Below are positions 21,121-32,733 of a stretch of DNA of 64,000 nt, piece after piece. The stretch covers positions 12,842,001 to 12,906,000 of the forward strand of contig JAWQUS010000032.1 in the NCBI GenBank assembly GCA_036365455.1, written 5' to 3'. The stretch comes from Macrosoma leucophasiata (taxonomy: Eukaryota > Arthropoda > Insecta > Lepidoptera > Hedylidae). The position numbers were made by a program, and so were the translations under genes. Position 1 is the first letter of the stretch; each line of letters begins with the position of its first letter. The notes beneath the pieces are model-generated. The model made no database searches. It was not told where the DNA came from and worked only from the letters and a program-made list of their open reading frames with translations.

Positions 21121-21570
21121 TTGTCGTCGTCGTTCGTCAAGTCGTCCAGCAGTGGACGTCTTGAAGAAAAATTATGATGAATCAATTTATCCTGAAATAA
21201 CCATAGAGTTTCCTCGCTGGATCAGCAGGGAAAGTAACTTAACTAAAAAAAACAAACATTTGCGTGACAACCCTAATGGTAGTTACTAGGACAAAGTATA
21301 AGTATGCTTAGATAATGCTCAGAGATGAGACACGAATCGTGACAGAGCAGTGGGAGACCGCCTCAACGACGCTTATTAGGAGTTTCTTCATATTTCAAAT
21401 TTGGATATTAAATTTTGTTGATTATTGGTGACTATTCGCAAGCTATTTTAAATAAATAAATGTGCTAAGGTTGACAACCGCAAAAATGAGACTGTTCATT
21501 GTTACAATTTTTGGGGGAGGCCTGTGTCCACCTGTGGACATCTTTCGGGTGGATCATGGTTATGATTAGC
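21121..21570. repeat. LINE-tail type fragments
   Basis: GTCCAGCAGTGGACGTCTT (21142-21160) and GGGGGAGGCCTGTGTCCACC (21513-21532) belong to a sequence type found at LINE ends throughout Lepidoptera. A minus-strand relative lies at 22824-22885. Confidence 0.5.
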
Positions 21571-22012
21571 AATAATAGGTATTATTTTTATGTAAATTTA
21601 CACGATTAAAGAAAATTTTACATTTTGATTGCTGGTTTTTGTGTAGGTAGATGTCAATTGGCTGCAGTCATCACTTAAAATCTAGGTAGGTACATAAACT
21701 TTAGTAATTAAAGAAAAAACGGAAAGAAAAAATTTAATTTCTAAAGTTCACTCGCATGTGTTATTGCGAAAAATAAAATAGTACAGGTACATAAACTACA
21801 TTATGCTAGTTTGCCACCATGGATACTTAAATTAAAAATTAAGCTTTACCTAAAGTGAAAATTTAGGTATAGCCCTAGTGCCAAAAAAAAAAAATTGGTT
21901 TGTACTGTGAGTTGTTAAAAAAATTGCACTGCATTAGTATTTATTTACCCACCTATATCTAATACCTAAAATAACGAAGTTAAAAGGGAATTAATATTTA
22001 TTAGGTAGGTAC
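21571..22012. other. Intergenic with retroposon E tail relic
   Basis: GGCTGCAGTCATCACTTAA at about 21660-21678 is a scrap of retroposon E. Nothing else is seen. Confidence 0.45.
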
Positions 22013-22263
22013 TAAGCTGACCCGGTAAACTTCGTATTGCCTAACAATGAAATAATGTGTCAAAGGTTTGATATAGATACGGTCTATTTCTATGGAAAAA
22101 TGAAATTGTCGTTTTTACTATTTCCCTTCAATTTCCTCATATTTTCTTACCTTTTAAACCTTCCCTGGGCTTCACGAAACCATTCCAAACCAAAATTAGC
22201 CAAATCGGTCCAGCCGTTCTCGAGTTGATTTGAACAGCAATTTATTTTTACATACCTATATAG
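22013..22263 (-). mobile_element. Non-autonomous Helitron-like element, copy 2
   Basis: Close relative of 4942-5199 with a degraded CTAG end (CTAAG on the plus strand) and a small deletion near the 5' end. Confidence 0.65.
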
Positions 22264-23154
22264 GATGGTAGTAGATTGGTAAGTAATGTAAGATTTAACA
22301 TCCTTAACAAATTGGTTACAGTTAGAGAAGAATGTAAGATTTTACAAAAACTTTAAGAAATATTTTTGTGCAACTGTACCTAAGTAAAAATCATAGTGGG
22401 AACTAGCAATGTGTAGGCTGCTAGTAGGTAGGTATTATGTGCAATGGAAATCTCTAGATTATAATAATATGTAGGTAAATATCTGAAGGCTGTAATTTTA
22501 ACTTACTAGTAATCATATACTTACCTCTACCATGATACTTTAGAAGTAAAAATTAGGTATTGATTACCGTACCTAATATTTTCTCTGTAGGGATGAAGAA
22601 AATCTCGAACAAAGAACTAACTAGCGACATCTAGTGACGAGTAGTTGAAACTTTACAATTGAACTCCAAATAACTTTTGCAGAAAAACATCTTTTAAACA
22701 TTGTCTATTTATCTTTTTTTTTCTTGGAAAAAGCAAATGAGCATAATCAAAATCTTCTTATATCCAAGTATAAATGTTCGACATCATTATTGAGTCGATG
22801 TTATCGCTGAACAGGATATCATCACCTCTGCCGAAAGACGTCCACTGCCGGGCAAGTCTTCCTCAACGATGCTTACAACAGAGTTATGCAATATTTTGGG
22901 TAGCTTATGCCAATAATCATCGCGATTGGAATGCGTATTGGCGGCAGTTTTATTGCGGCTCGCTGCTACCCTCACACGTCATTGTGTTTACCTATTACCG
23001 CCCTGTATAAAAAAATTGACTGCCATTTGTAAGGTTGACTGAATATTTATAAGTCACATTCCTTTTCTGGTGGTAATGTTCCAGTCACGCTCCTCACCTT
23101 AGCTATGTCACTGTTTGTGAATATAAGTACAACCCTTCTTTAATACTTTACGTA
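22264..23154. other. Intergenic with degraded repeats
   Basis: 22300-22380 resembles the TTGCACCAA MITE in degraded form; 22824-22885 is a minus-strand LINE-tail scrap (AAAGACGTCCACTGCCGGG). Confidence 0.4.
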
Positions 23155-23300
23155 AATTAGGTAATATAGAGGCGTCATTTGTGTTTTTGTATGTATGTTT
23201 GTAACGTTTTCACGCAAAAACTATTGGGCCGATTCCAAAAATTCAAAAATCTTCACTGATTAACATAGGCTTTATTACATTCATTGCACCTGTGCCAGGC
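23155..23300 (+). repeat. Helitron-like fragment
   Basis: TTTGTAACGTTTTCACGCAA, then ACTATTGGGCCGATTCC, a pattern of moth Helitron-like repeats. A reverse relative lies at 41695-41835. Confidence 0.45.
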
Positions 23301-23521
23301 CGAGGCCAGTCGTTAAGTATTAATTATAAAATTGTAAATAAAGTACATTTTATGAAGCATTTCAAGAAATACGAAATAACACCATCTATCGTGAATTGTT
23401 GGAAACTAAGACGCACTTCTCTCTACGCCACCTTTGCGCAAGCGCTCATGTTCTTTATTTTGTCTCAAACATTTATGGCATTGATAGATGGCGCTTACCT
23501 CCATTGCGGATTTACTAAACT

Positions 23522-23640
23522 TGACGTAACTTCACGGATGTATTCCCAAAGGGGTAGACAGACGTAAACATTCTAGTATATATGCAAACATCCATGATTC
23601 GCCCGTTACGTTTTGTCCCATGTAACAGGTGGCGATCGTG
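23522..23640 (-). repeat. SINE-A fragment
   Basis: Tail-proximal third of SINE-A (GACGTAACTTCACGG to CCCATGTAACAGGTGGCGA). Confidence 0.65.
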
Positions 23641-23760
23641 GCGAGCCCATTGACAACGGTAGGTAAGTAAATTAATCATTTGCATAAGTAGGTAGGTAGG
23701 TGTCTATCTACTTAAAACAAAAGTATTTAATATGGTATGGATGATATTTTGAACATAATA

Positions 23761-24966
23761 GGTTGGGGAAAAAGTCTTTTCGCATTATAGTATGTATGAA
23801 CTTCTAATAAAATCTCTTTGGCTGTAGTATTTGTATCTGGTTGGTTTTGGTATCATTGAAGGTTAAAATTTTAAAGAACATAATTCCAAATTCAAATGTG
23901 TGATTATTATTTGTTTTTTGTACTGTCAAGATGAGTGAATCTAATGAAGAAATTCGAAACATTTTAAAATTTTACTACAAAAAAGGTAAAAATGCAACGC
24001 AAGCCGCGAAAAAAATTTGCGATAAATATGGACCTAGTGCAGTGTCTGTGAGAGTAGCACAAATTTGGTTTAAGCGTTTTCAATCCGGAAATTTTGATGT
24101 CAAAGATGCACCTCGCTCTGGTCGCCCTGTTACGGATAAAATGGATGCTAATGAATGCTTGAAAAAGTGGAGCAAGATCGACATACCTATCAGTAGTTAC
24201 GACGTAGCTGAAGAACTGAGAATTGATCACAAAACAGTTTTGGCGCATTTGAAAAAAGCTGGGTACAAAAAAAAAGCTCGATATTTGGGTACCTCACGAG
24301 CTCACTGAAAGAAACCTAATGAACCGTGTACTCATTTGTGATTCTTTATTACGACGTAATGAAACCGAATCATTTTTGAAGAAGCTGATAACTGGTGATG
24401 AAAAGTGGATCACGTACCTACGACAAGAACGTGCGAAAAAGGTCGTGGGATTGGAAGGGCATTATTCATTATGAGCTATTACCACCAGGCAGGACTATCG
24501 ATTCTGAACTCTACTGCGAACAACTGATGAGATTAAAGCAAGAAGTTGAGAGAAAGCGGCCGGAATTGATCAATAGAAGGGGTGTGGTGTTTCATCATGA
24601 TATCGCTAGACCTCACACATCTATAGCCACTCAGCAAAAATTAAGAGAGTTTGGCTGGGAGGTGTTAATGCATCCGCCGTATAGTCCTGACCTTGCAGCT
24701 TCAGATTTCCACCTGTTTCGGTCTCTTCAGAATTCATTATGCAATGTTAGGTTAACATCACGAGAGGACTGCCAAATCCACTTGTCGCGGTATTTTGATG
24801 AGAAGTCCCAAAATTTTTATAGCAATGGGATCATGTCCCTACCTACAAGATGGCAAAAGGTTATCGAACAAAATGGTACATACATACTTTAGTTAAATTT
24901 AAATAAACTATATTAAAAAATGTTTTGAATTATCTTAAAAAATGCGAAGAAACTTTTTACCCAACC
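23761..24966 (+). mobile_element. Mariner transposon, copy A
   Basis: Flanked by TA (23759-23760, 24967-24968), with inverted ends GGTTGGGGAAAAAGTC and ACTTTTTACCCAACC. It encodes a broken mariner transposase. Copy A and copy B (60612-61904) are very similar over their whole length. Copy A lacks about 80 bp that copy B has after AAAAAGGTCGTGG; the deletion ends share GTGG. Confidence 0.9.
23931..24892 (+). pseudogene. Mariner transposase, frameshifted and deleted (copy A)
   Basis: The start MSESNEEIRNILKFYYKKG opens an N-terminal helix-turn-helix region ending near DAPRSGRPVTDKMD. A short insertion after GGATGC and later a deletion disrupt the frame. The C-terminal part (24395-24892) keeps VVFHHDIARPHTS and YSPDLAASDFHLF, where the second and third catalytic Asp of the mariner D,D34D triad sit; the first lies in TGDEKWIT. 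The deletion removes the link between them, so it cannot encode active enzyme. Confidence 0.9.
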
Positions 24967-25103
24967 TAGCACAGTCTAAAGAAAACGAACATGTTGTATC
25001 AAATTAATTACGGGTGCGTTAATTTCATAATTACCTACTTACAAAAAAATTAAGATAGATTTAAAAATGAAACTATTTTAACGGTTTGATTCGGGTTTTG
25101 GCT

Positions 25104-25665
25104 GGAACCTTGATAGAGGCGTATGGTGCTTTTTTTTTTTTTTTTTTTATGTAATGGAAGTGGCAAACAAGCATGCAGTTCACATTGATGTTAAGTGATG
25201 ACTGCAGCCTATAGACACCCACACAAAGACCAAGGTCAAAATGCAGATGCGTTACCACTCCTGAGGCCTAAGGGTGTTATGCCTCGATGTGCTCTTATTT
25301 TATTTCATTTCCTTGGTGTATTTTTAAGTTATATTGAATAAAATTGGTGGCATTTTGTTTGATATAGGTTTGTTACAGTGCCCGTGTCTAGTGAAATAGA
25401 AAAACAGTGCGAAAACACGACCTTTCAGGTTGCCTCCAAAACTTCATTGTAAATGTTCTGGTAAAGTAGCCATCGCTTTACTCGAATAACTTGATTGTAA
25501 CTCACTTGACTGATTCTTGATAACTTATATACTTGATACTTACATATTATACTTGATGACTATATTAAACTAACTTTTACGCTGCTTAAATAAATACGAA
25601 ATATCGTTTTACTTGACACTGGCAATATGCGTAATAGCAATGCCATAATACAAAAAAAAAAAAAC
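25104..25665 (+). repeat. Retroposon F copy with a retroposon E inserted
   Basis: Shares about 390 bp with 37895-38290 (GAGGCGTATGGTGCT ... GTAATAGCRATGCCATAATA, then an A-run). It is interrupted after ATGGTGCT by a minus-strand retroposon E and resumes with ATGTGCTC, a near target duplication. Confidence 0.75.
25130..25287 (-). repeat. Retroposon E inserted in retroposon F
   Basis: Poly-T head (tail of the element), then GTGGCAAACAAGCATGCAG to GGTGTTATGCCTC. Confidence 0.8.
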
Positions 25666-26004
25666 TATTTTAACACTTTGGTAGGTAGGTATATTGATGG
25701 AACGAAGTAGATACCTAAAATACCATTTTTGAAATTAAATTTGAAGCCTAATACCTACTACTACTATGAATAAAGTATTGATTACTTTATTATTAATTTT
25801 ATTTCAGTTGCTTGCTAGCAAATTAACAACATCACTCTCTGGTTTTTTGCTACAAATAACGTCTAATATCCTATCAATAATTGAATATGTCAATGTAATA
25901 ATTTAGTGAAAATCGTATCCATCAAGGCAAGTGTTACAAATTACAAAGGTGGTTACGCAAAATTATGCGAGTTCATTTTCTTGTTAGTTTCACCGTTCAA
26001 TTTC

Positions 26005-26145
26005 TTTTATGTATGGGAAGTGGCAAACAAGCCTGCAGTTCACATTAATGATAAGTAATGACTGCAGCCTATAGACACTTACACAAAGACCAAGGTCAAA
26101 ATGCAGATGCGTTACTACTTCTGAGGGCTAAGGTGTTATGTAGGG
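26005..26145 (-). repeat. Retroposon E, truncated copy
   Basis: From TTATGTATGGGAAGTGGC to CTAAGGTGTTATG on the minus strand. Lacks the head half. Confidence 0.75.
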
Positions 26146-26226
26146 ATAAGTAGTAAGTTATGTAGGTTAAGTAGGTATGGGTATGAAGAACAAGGTCAGT
26201 TTCATTTTATAGCGTCAGATTAAACT

Positions 26227-26847
26227 AAATCAGAGACGCGAATTAATGCAAAATAATATAAAAACAATTGTTAAGGGTAAAAGCGACTTCTTTACGATAT
26301 TCAATAAACTAAAAAGTCTATTATATCGGTTGCCTAACTAGCATGGTTGGCAATAGATGGCGCTACTGCTACCATAAAGCAAGGCAAAAAATGTGAAGGA
26401 AAGATTTGACAAATCGGGCAGGACTTCAGTAGCTCAATTGGAAGAGCGGCTGGACTAGATTCCCAGTAGGCCGCGAGTTCGAGTCTTGCCTGAAGTCAAA
26501 TTTTTCTTTCCATTTTTCTTTAAATAAAATATATTTTACAAGCATGTGTTAATGCGAAATAATATAAAAACAATTATTAAGGGTAAAAGCGACTTCTTTA
26601 CGATATTCAATAAACTGAAAAGTCTATTATATCGGTTGCCTAACTAGCATGGTTGGCAATAGATGGCGCTACTGCTACCATAAAGCAAGGCAATAAATGT
26701 GAAGGAAAGATTTGACAAATCGGGCAGGACTTCAGTAGCTCAATTGGAAGAGTGGCTGGACTAGATTCCCAGTAGGCCGCGAGTTCGAGTCTCGCCTGAA
26801 GTCAAATTTTTCTTTCCATTTTTCTTTAAATAAAATAAATCAGAGAC
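26227..26847 (+). repeat. Tandem dimer of SINE-D
   Basis: Two copies of a 306-bp unit in direct orientation (starting 26245 and 26551), nearly identical, the pair bracketed by AAATCAGAGAC at 26227-26237 and 26837-26847. Each unit has a body with ATAGATGGCGCTACTGCTACC, then a 76-nt tRNA-like domain (26422-26497, 26728-26803) and an A/T-rich end. In the tRNA-like part the acceptor pair GACTTCA/TGAAGTC and T-arm GCGAG-TTCGAGT-CTCGC are intact; the anticodon loop is 9 nt. A single pair of flanking repeats around both units implies the dimer moved as one. Confidence 0.8.
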
Positions 26848-27662
26848 CTTGCATCCTTGCACAACTTGGGTACCTTCCTCCACCAATTCTAAGGCAAACT
26901 TTACGGGTTTTAATAAATTAAAAAAATCGCTCAATAAATTAGAGTAAATTCAAATATAGCTTGGGCTACTATTACCACTATACCAGATTAAAAAAGACAC
27001 CGAAAATTGCAAAGCTCTGAAATAGTTACATAAACAAATTATTATTCACAAGTATTATGTATTATAAGAACAGTTATTTACCTATTTATTTAGTTTATTT
27101 AGGTATAAGTAAATAAGTATTTTTAAAATTTTTAGGCTTTGCAGTTTCAGAGATAAGGGAGTATTCAAAACTGTTTTTTTTTTATATGAAAATAATACGT
27201 TTGAGATCTATACACTAATAATATCTTGATTGATATGTCACATAAATCAATTGAAAAACAATTTAAAAAATTACGGACAGAGGTGCCCCGCACTTTTATA
27301 TTTCATTATTTTACACATACCTACTTATTTAGGTCATTGATTTCCATATTTTTATCAAATTTCATCTCAATCGGCCCAGTACTTTCAAAGGAAATCGGTT
27401 AGGAGTGATAACGGAACTCTACAAGCCTATTGTACCTACTGACTTATAATATCATAGTAGGTACCTACAATTGTAGGCATCATAATATTTTTATCGCTTG
27501 GCCTTCCAATAGTTCGTTAAATTCCCGAGAACCCTACGGCATCAGACGGTACTTTTCCTTATCGCCATGACCGGCGACAGTGGTCATGGTCATTATTGAT
27601 TTACGTGATCGTTATTTCCTCATTAGTAATTACTGCGAATTTCTATAACGGAATAATAATCA
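26848..27662. other. Intergenic, nothing recognised
   Basis: AT-rich. A dispersed-repeat scrap at 27353-27430 (CAATCGGCCCAGTACTTTC). Confidence 0.4.
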
Positions 27663-27855
27663 CTGGTGGCAGAGTCTCAAGGCCTCATAAGGCTCAAGGT
27701 CACGCAGAGAGCAATGGAGAGAGCTATGTTCGACATTTCCCTGCGAGATCGAACCAGAAGTGAGGAGATCCGCATAAAAACTAAAGCAACAGACATAGCC
27801 TACCGAATAGCGAAACTTAAGTGGCAGTGAGCAGGCCACATAGTAATAGCACAGT
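27663..27855 (+). pseudogene. LINE ORF2 C-terminal fragment
   Basis: The plus strand reads LKVTQRAMERAMFDISLRDR, then RSEEIRIKTKATDIAYRIAK and LKWQ-stop-AGHIV, the pattern of insect LINE proteins a little upstream of the part preserved at 12430-12895. It is a short, isolated relic. Confidence 0.7.
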
Positions 27856-28283
27856 ATAAGTACATACAGTAGTTTATCGCCTTTGAAGTTTTGCAAAATG
27901 TCGCCTTCCTTCACATATACCCATTTTTTTTTTATACTTTGTCTTGACCATAGATACAGAGTCTTTCAGTCGTATACATATTGAATTTCACATTTTTTTA
28001 AATGAATGAATATCCATATGGAAGATGACGATGATTAAATGGTTCCATGAGGAATATCACATATACCCAAATGCTTCAGGGTTGCCAAGTTTGGTATTCT
28101 ACCAGTCTACGAAGAAGTGTGACGGTTTTCCAGTCTAGCAAACTAACATTCTACCAATCTTCTTATCTGCAGTCCATGAGTTGAAACGTTCATCCGAATA
28201 ACTATCAAAAAAATAAAATATCTGCAGAGAATAACTAGAAATACGACTTGTCGCAGAAATCTATTTAGTGCCTATGTATTGTA

Positions 28284-28566
28284 CTGGTGGCAGAGCTCCA
28301 GTGACGGAGCTCGCGGGCGTAGGTACCACCGCTTTACCCATTAATACCGCTTGCCGCTAAATGGTAGTGTTCAGCACTATCGTGTTCCAGTCACGTGGTA
28401 ATGTACGGCCCTGTAATTTCCGGCACAGAGGCATAACACCTTAGGCTTCAGGAGTGGCAACACATCTGCATTTTGACCTCTGGTCATTGAGTGGGTGTCT
28501 ATAGGCTGCAGTCATCACTTAACATCAATGTGAACTGCATGCTTGTTTGCCACTTTTATTACATAA
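28284..28566 (+). repeat. Retroposon E, complete reference copy
   Basis: About 283 bp: head TACTGGTGGCAGAGCTCC, middle CACTATCGTGTTCCAGTCA and CCCTGTAATTTCCGGCACAG, tail TGCATGCTTGTTTGCC and ATTACATAAAAAA. No tRNA-like B-box is obvious. The tail motif resembles the CR1/Jockey-like LINE end at 32318-32357. Confidence 0.85.
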
Positions 28567-29221
28567 AAAAATGTATAGATTTATAAAAAAGACACTAGGT
28601 ACAGTGCTTATAACTATTACGTAAATACATAAAGTAAAACATAAAACAGACATTATTAATTAATGAAAATAAGAATAAATATTATCAGTACAGATATCAT
28701 CAAATTCTTCAATATCTTCTTTCCAAAAACTAAGTAAAAAAATAAATTTTTAATCTCGCACCCCTTATCGCTAAGTCCCAAGTAGATGACAGTTTTTGTA
28801 TGGGCTACTTGGTACCGCCCCCTCCGTCCCTCGCGTCGCACGCCCCGCACGATTGCTCTGACATTACACGTTCGTTGGATGACTGTAGGTAATTAACATG
28901 TTCGTTTTCTTTAGACTGTGGTAATAGTTTATTAACGTAAAAGATACACACATTTTCACAAGTGGCTACAGCAAGACATTTTTTGTACAATGTTAATGTT
29001 GAACACCTGATACCCAAAGTAAGATTTAACTTGTGTTATGGGTACCACAGCTCTAAAACCTTACTTAATTCAATATTCTACGGTTCCGTGCCGGTGTATC
29101 TTATTTGGGACAATTTCACATGGTAGGTTTTAATAACTAAACAGAGAAATAGAAATAAACAGAGCAGGTAGAGTTTACATGAATATACACTAATATTACA
29201 TGAAATAAGAAATCATCAACT
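28567..29221. other. Intergenic, nothing recognised
   Basis: Contains the dispersed 25-bp motif described in the findings (about 28899-28924, minus). Confidence 0.4.
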
Positions 29222-29232
29222 GGTGTGTGTGT

Positions 29233-29287
<55 letters not shown>
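29222..29287. repeat. (TG)n microsatellite
   Basis: About 32 TG units with one interruption (GTGAGTG). Confidence 0.95.
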
Positions 29288-29290
<3 letters not shown>

Positions 29291-30217
29291 CTGTTTACGT
29301 ACGTGAGATAGAACGCAAGGGGTGGAAATAAGAGATACCTAGAGTACATTGAACATTTACTTAAAGTACTGAAAGTTTTAGCAGATTTTCAGTATCACTA
29401 TAAGATTTGGTCATGAGCCATTTTTTCTCTTGTTTCTTACATTGAGATCTTGACTAACGATAAATGTTACAGTATTCATTAGCTAAATTATAAGGATGGC
29501 ATCCTATGATGGTATGATGCCGTGCAGCAAGGGCGCCCTTAAAGACCGGGAGACGACACACTTTGTGCTTTCATCAATTGCTTCAATGATTTTTTTATTT
29601 TCAATATCTATTAACTAAACTTAACATTCGTGGTATCGGGTGATTACCCGTGCACCCACAGGCTTAACCCACTGGTGGGTGGACGTGGACGGGTAATTCC
29701 TATTTACCCGTGCACCCATTGCCTCAAGATTGAAACTAAATATCGATATACATACGTTGTCGATAATATTTATTTATTTTAAAAAAAAACATGATATGTC
29801 TGCTTATTAATACTCACGATGGTAGATGACCGTGGTAATCACTTTTTTTTTTAATTCTCCTTTAAAGAGCTTGGTCAAAGACCATGACGCTCTAGGTTAT
29901 CACTGTATTTAGGTTGAAAATTTTTGTTGAATTGAGTTTAAATGTCAGATTGTTCCAAAACGTCACATGGGTTTCGAAGAACTATTCGATTTGTTTTGAA
30001 CATAAGCATTAGTTTCTACGCATTACATAGCCGTTACCTACGTAAGTAACTATGATACCAGAGTATTTCTGTATTTCATCGTGATGTCATCACTCTTATT
30101 TACGTACCTATCAAAGATATTTTGGGTGATATTTTTTGGGGGGATACAGACGTTACAGACAGAATACAGACGTTCGGTGATCTTCGGGTTAATTATCGGA
30201 ACTTTGTAAAGTTTTAT
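29288..30217. other. Intergenic with an ACCCGTGCACCCA palindrome cluster
   Basis: Around 29638-29720 the motif ACCCGTGCACCCA occurs twice and its near complement TGGGTGGACG once, giving a foldable patch. No gene is seen. Confidence 0.45.
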
Positions 30218-30560
30218 TTTATGTAATGGAAGTGGCAAACAAGCATGCAGTTCACAGTGATGACTGCAGCCTTTAGACACCCACACAAAGGCCAATGTCA
30301 AAATGCAGATGCGTTACCACTCCTGAGGCCTTGTGTTGTACCTCTGTGCCGGAAAGCGCAGCGAACTCCGTCACTGGAGCTCTACCACCAGTAATACCTT
30401 AGGCCTCAGGAGTGGTAACGCATCTGCATTTTGACCTTGGTCATTATGTGGGTGTCTATGGCTGCAGTCATCACTTAACATCAATGTGAACTACATGCTT
30501 GTTTGCCACTTCTATCACAAAAAAAAGGTGGTATGCCTCTGTGCCGGAAATTACAGGGCC
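30218..30560. repeat. Three retroposon E pieces back to back
   Basis: A minus copy (30218-30393), a plus copy (30394-30528) and a minus scrap (30530-30572 region, GCCTCTGTGCCGGAAATTAC) abut. Repeated insertion or template switching could explain this. Confidence 0.7.
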
Positions 30561-30694
30561 GTGAATGACTCAATACAAAATATACACCTTTTACAAACAG
30601 GTACCTACTTGTTTTAATTTTTTGTTGATTATTTTGCTACTAGGTACTTATATTCGACTAGGTTACCGCTGGCTACGCGCCAGTGACTACATAT

Positions 30695-30828
30695 TCTCTG
30701 CCAGTGAGCTCCAGTGACGGATCTCGCGAGCTGAGGCTATTATTACCTAATCTAATTGCCGCTAAATGGTAGTGTTCAGCACTATCGTGTTCCGGTCAGG
30801 TGGTAATGCACGGCCCTGTGATTTCCCT
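30695..30828 (+). repeat. Retroposon E, head half
   Basis: CCAGTGAGCTCCAGTGACGG to GGCCCTGTGATTTCC; no tail. It directly precedes a repeat shared with 35295-36060. Confidence 0.7.
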
Positions 30829-30975
30829 GTGAGACACAGGTGGCCGACCGCCTAACTCAAAGGTTTCGTTTAGCTTTCGATTATGACAACATCTTATCAG
30901 TTTCGTTCCACCTAACCTTTTCCTGGAAGTGTTTTCGTCCGCAGGTATATACTTAAGAACAAAATGTTTTAATAG
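30829..30975 (+). repeat. Repeat G, copy 1
   Basis: Shares GGCCGACCGCCTAACTC, CCTGGAAGT, GCAGGTA and CAAAATGTTYTAATARGCGG with 35310-36020. Function unknown. The second copy was hit by a hAT-type element. Confidence 0.6.
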
Positions 30976-32357
30976 GCGGTACGAAACCCTTCCTTCTAAG
31001 GTCATGGAGCGTGTAATGAACTCACAGCTGCTGAGGTATTTAGAGGTTCACCAGCTGATCAGCGACAGCCAATACGGCTTACGGTATGGCAGATCGGCTG
31101 ATCGACTAGTGTACCTCACGCACCGATGGGCTCAGACCTTAGACAACAGTGGGGAAGCATTAGCTGTGAGCTTAGACATCGCCAAGGCTTTTGACCGGGT
31201 CTGGCACAGGGCTCTTCTCGCGAACCTACCATCGTCCTGAGAAGCTATGCCACAGCCACACAGCCAGACAGACAGCTTTCTGTCAGAGTGTCACATTAAA
31301 GTCTTAGCCGATGGACAAAGCTCTGACACTCTAGTAATAAACGCTGATATACCGCAAGGCTCTGTGTTATCTCCTACTCTTTTCATTCTGCATATCAATG
31401 ATATGTTAGAAAAGAACCCAAACTATCATTGCTCTGGACGACAGTAGGTACAGAAGATACACACTACACTAGCCGCGCAAACGCTTCTCGGGCGCTTATC
31501 GAGGAGAGTAGAACTATACCTACTTGTGTCTGAAGTCGAGAACTCTGGAGCGAGTCTCTGATTGGGGAAGACTATCTAATCCAGTTCTCTAGTGTGCGCG
31601 TTTACCGCTAATAAATACTTATTTATTGTAGCGCCACAGTTGCACTCAACTCACCATTAGTAAAAGTGTCGGTATCCTGGGTGTTGACATATCGAATGAG
31701 GTGCAGTTTCGAGGTCAGATTGAGGGTAAGACATCACTGGCATCAAATAAGCTCGGGGTACTAAATAAGGCAAGACAGAATTTCACATCGGGGTAACTTC
31801 TACAGCTCTATAAAGCTCAAGTGAGGCCCCATTTGGAATACTATTCTCATCTTTGGACGGGAGCCCCTAAATACCAGCTTGGTCCCCTTGACTCCATTCA
31901 AAAACGTGCCATTCGAATCGTCAACGACCCAGGAAATACAGATAAACTCGAAGATCTGAGCCTGCGCAGAGACATCGGATGTCTGTGCATTTTCTACCGC
32001 CTTTACAATGGTGAGTGCTCTGATGAACTGTTCTATCTGGTGCCACCGTCTACATTCCTTCATCGCAGCACCCGCCGAAGAGAGAAGTTCCACCCGCACA
32101 GATTGGATACTTCGAAATTCTCAACGGTCCGATTCACGCGTTCATTTCTTCCCAGAACGTGCAAATTGTGGAACGAACTTCCCTTTGAGGTTGCGCTACA
32201 ATATGGGGTTCTTCAAAACTGGCAACAAAAGAGTCCTTCAGGGCTGGCAGCGCGTTGGCAACTCCCCTAGTGTTGCTAATATTCATAAGCGACGGTAACC
32301 ACTTTCCATCAGATGGCCCGTCTGCTTGTCTGTCAATTCTTTGATATAAAAAAAAGA
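30976..32357 (+). mobile_element. Degenerate CR1/Jockey-like LINE fragment
   Basis: Plus-strand frames carry reverse-transcriptase blocks in the right order: SKVMERVMNSQLLRYLE, ISDSQYGLRYGRSADRL, VSLDIAKAFDRVWHRALL, then INADIPQGSVLSPTLFILHIND, and after the catalytic region the tail VRPHLEYYSHLWTGAPKYQL, DSIQKRAIRIVND and FLPRTCKLWNELP. Several frameshifts and stops separate them, and the catalytic YADD survives only as a frame-shifted xxDDS near 31437. The end TCAGATGGCCCGTCTGCTTG plus ATATAAAAAAA is the usual 3' terminus of this LINE type. No endonuclease or ORF1 remains. Confidence 0.85.
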
Positions 32358-32523
32358 AACTGACAATATAACGTTCTAAACGAAAGCATTTCAGTTAAGC
32401 GGTCGGTCCCCTGATGCATAACACTTTAGGCCTCAGAAGTGGCAACACATTTAGGTACATTGAATCTCTGGTTTCACGTTGACAGGTATTATAAGAAAAA
32501 AAAGTAAATAAAAATAAATAGAA

Positions 32524-32733
32524 AAAAAAATACGCTTACACTCGCAGCCCCACATTAGGTATAAACCTGTGTCGTGGGTCGTGGGTGCCGTTGTACACAT
32601 ACAACACATACACAAACACCCAGACCCAAAACAAATATCTGTAGGCTATACAAAATATTTAATGTGCGGCGATCGAACCTGCGACCCTTCAAATCAAACG
32701 GTCATCTTACACCGCTGGACCAACCGGGTCGTC
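32524..32733 (-). repeat. tRNA-derived SINE-B, copy 3
   Basis: Same ends as 2603-2809, with a small GTCGTGG duplication near 32572. Confidence 0.8.

Noticed and set aside
26422..26803. Two functional tRNA genes
   Set aside because: The anticodon loop is 9 nt, the units are embedded in a repeated 306-bp body with target duplications, and diverged copies occur elsewhere. They are SINE heads.
29137..29349. A coding frame with a Thr-His repeat
   Set aside because: It is a translation of the (TG)n microsatellite.
31437..31450. Intact reverse-transcriptase catalytic motif in the CR1/Jockey-like LINE
   Set aside because: The DD dipeptide is out of frame with the flanking RT blocks and the preceding residues are altered, so the copy is dead.
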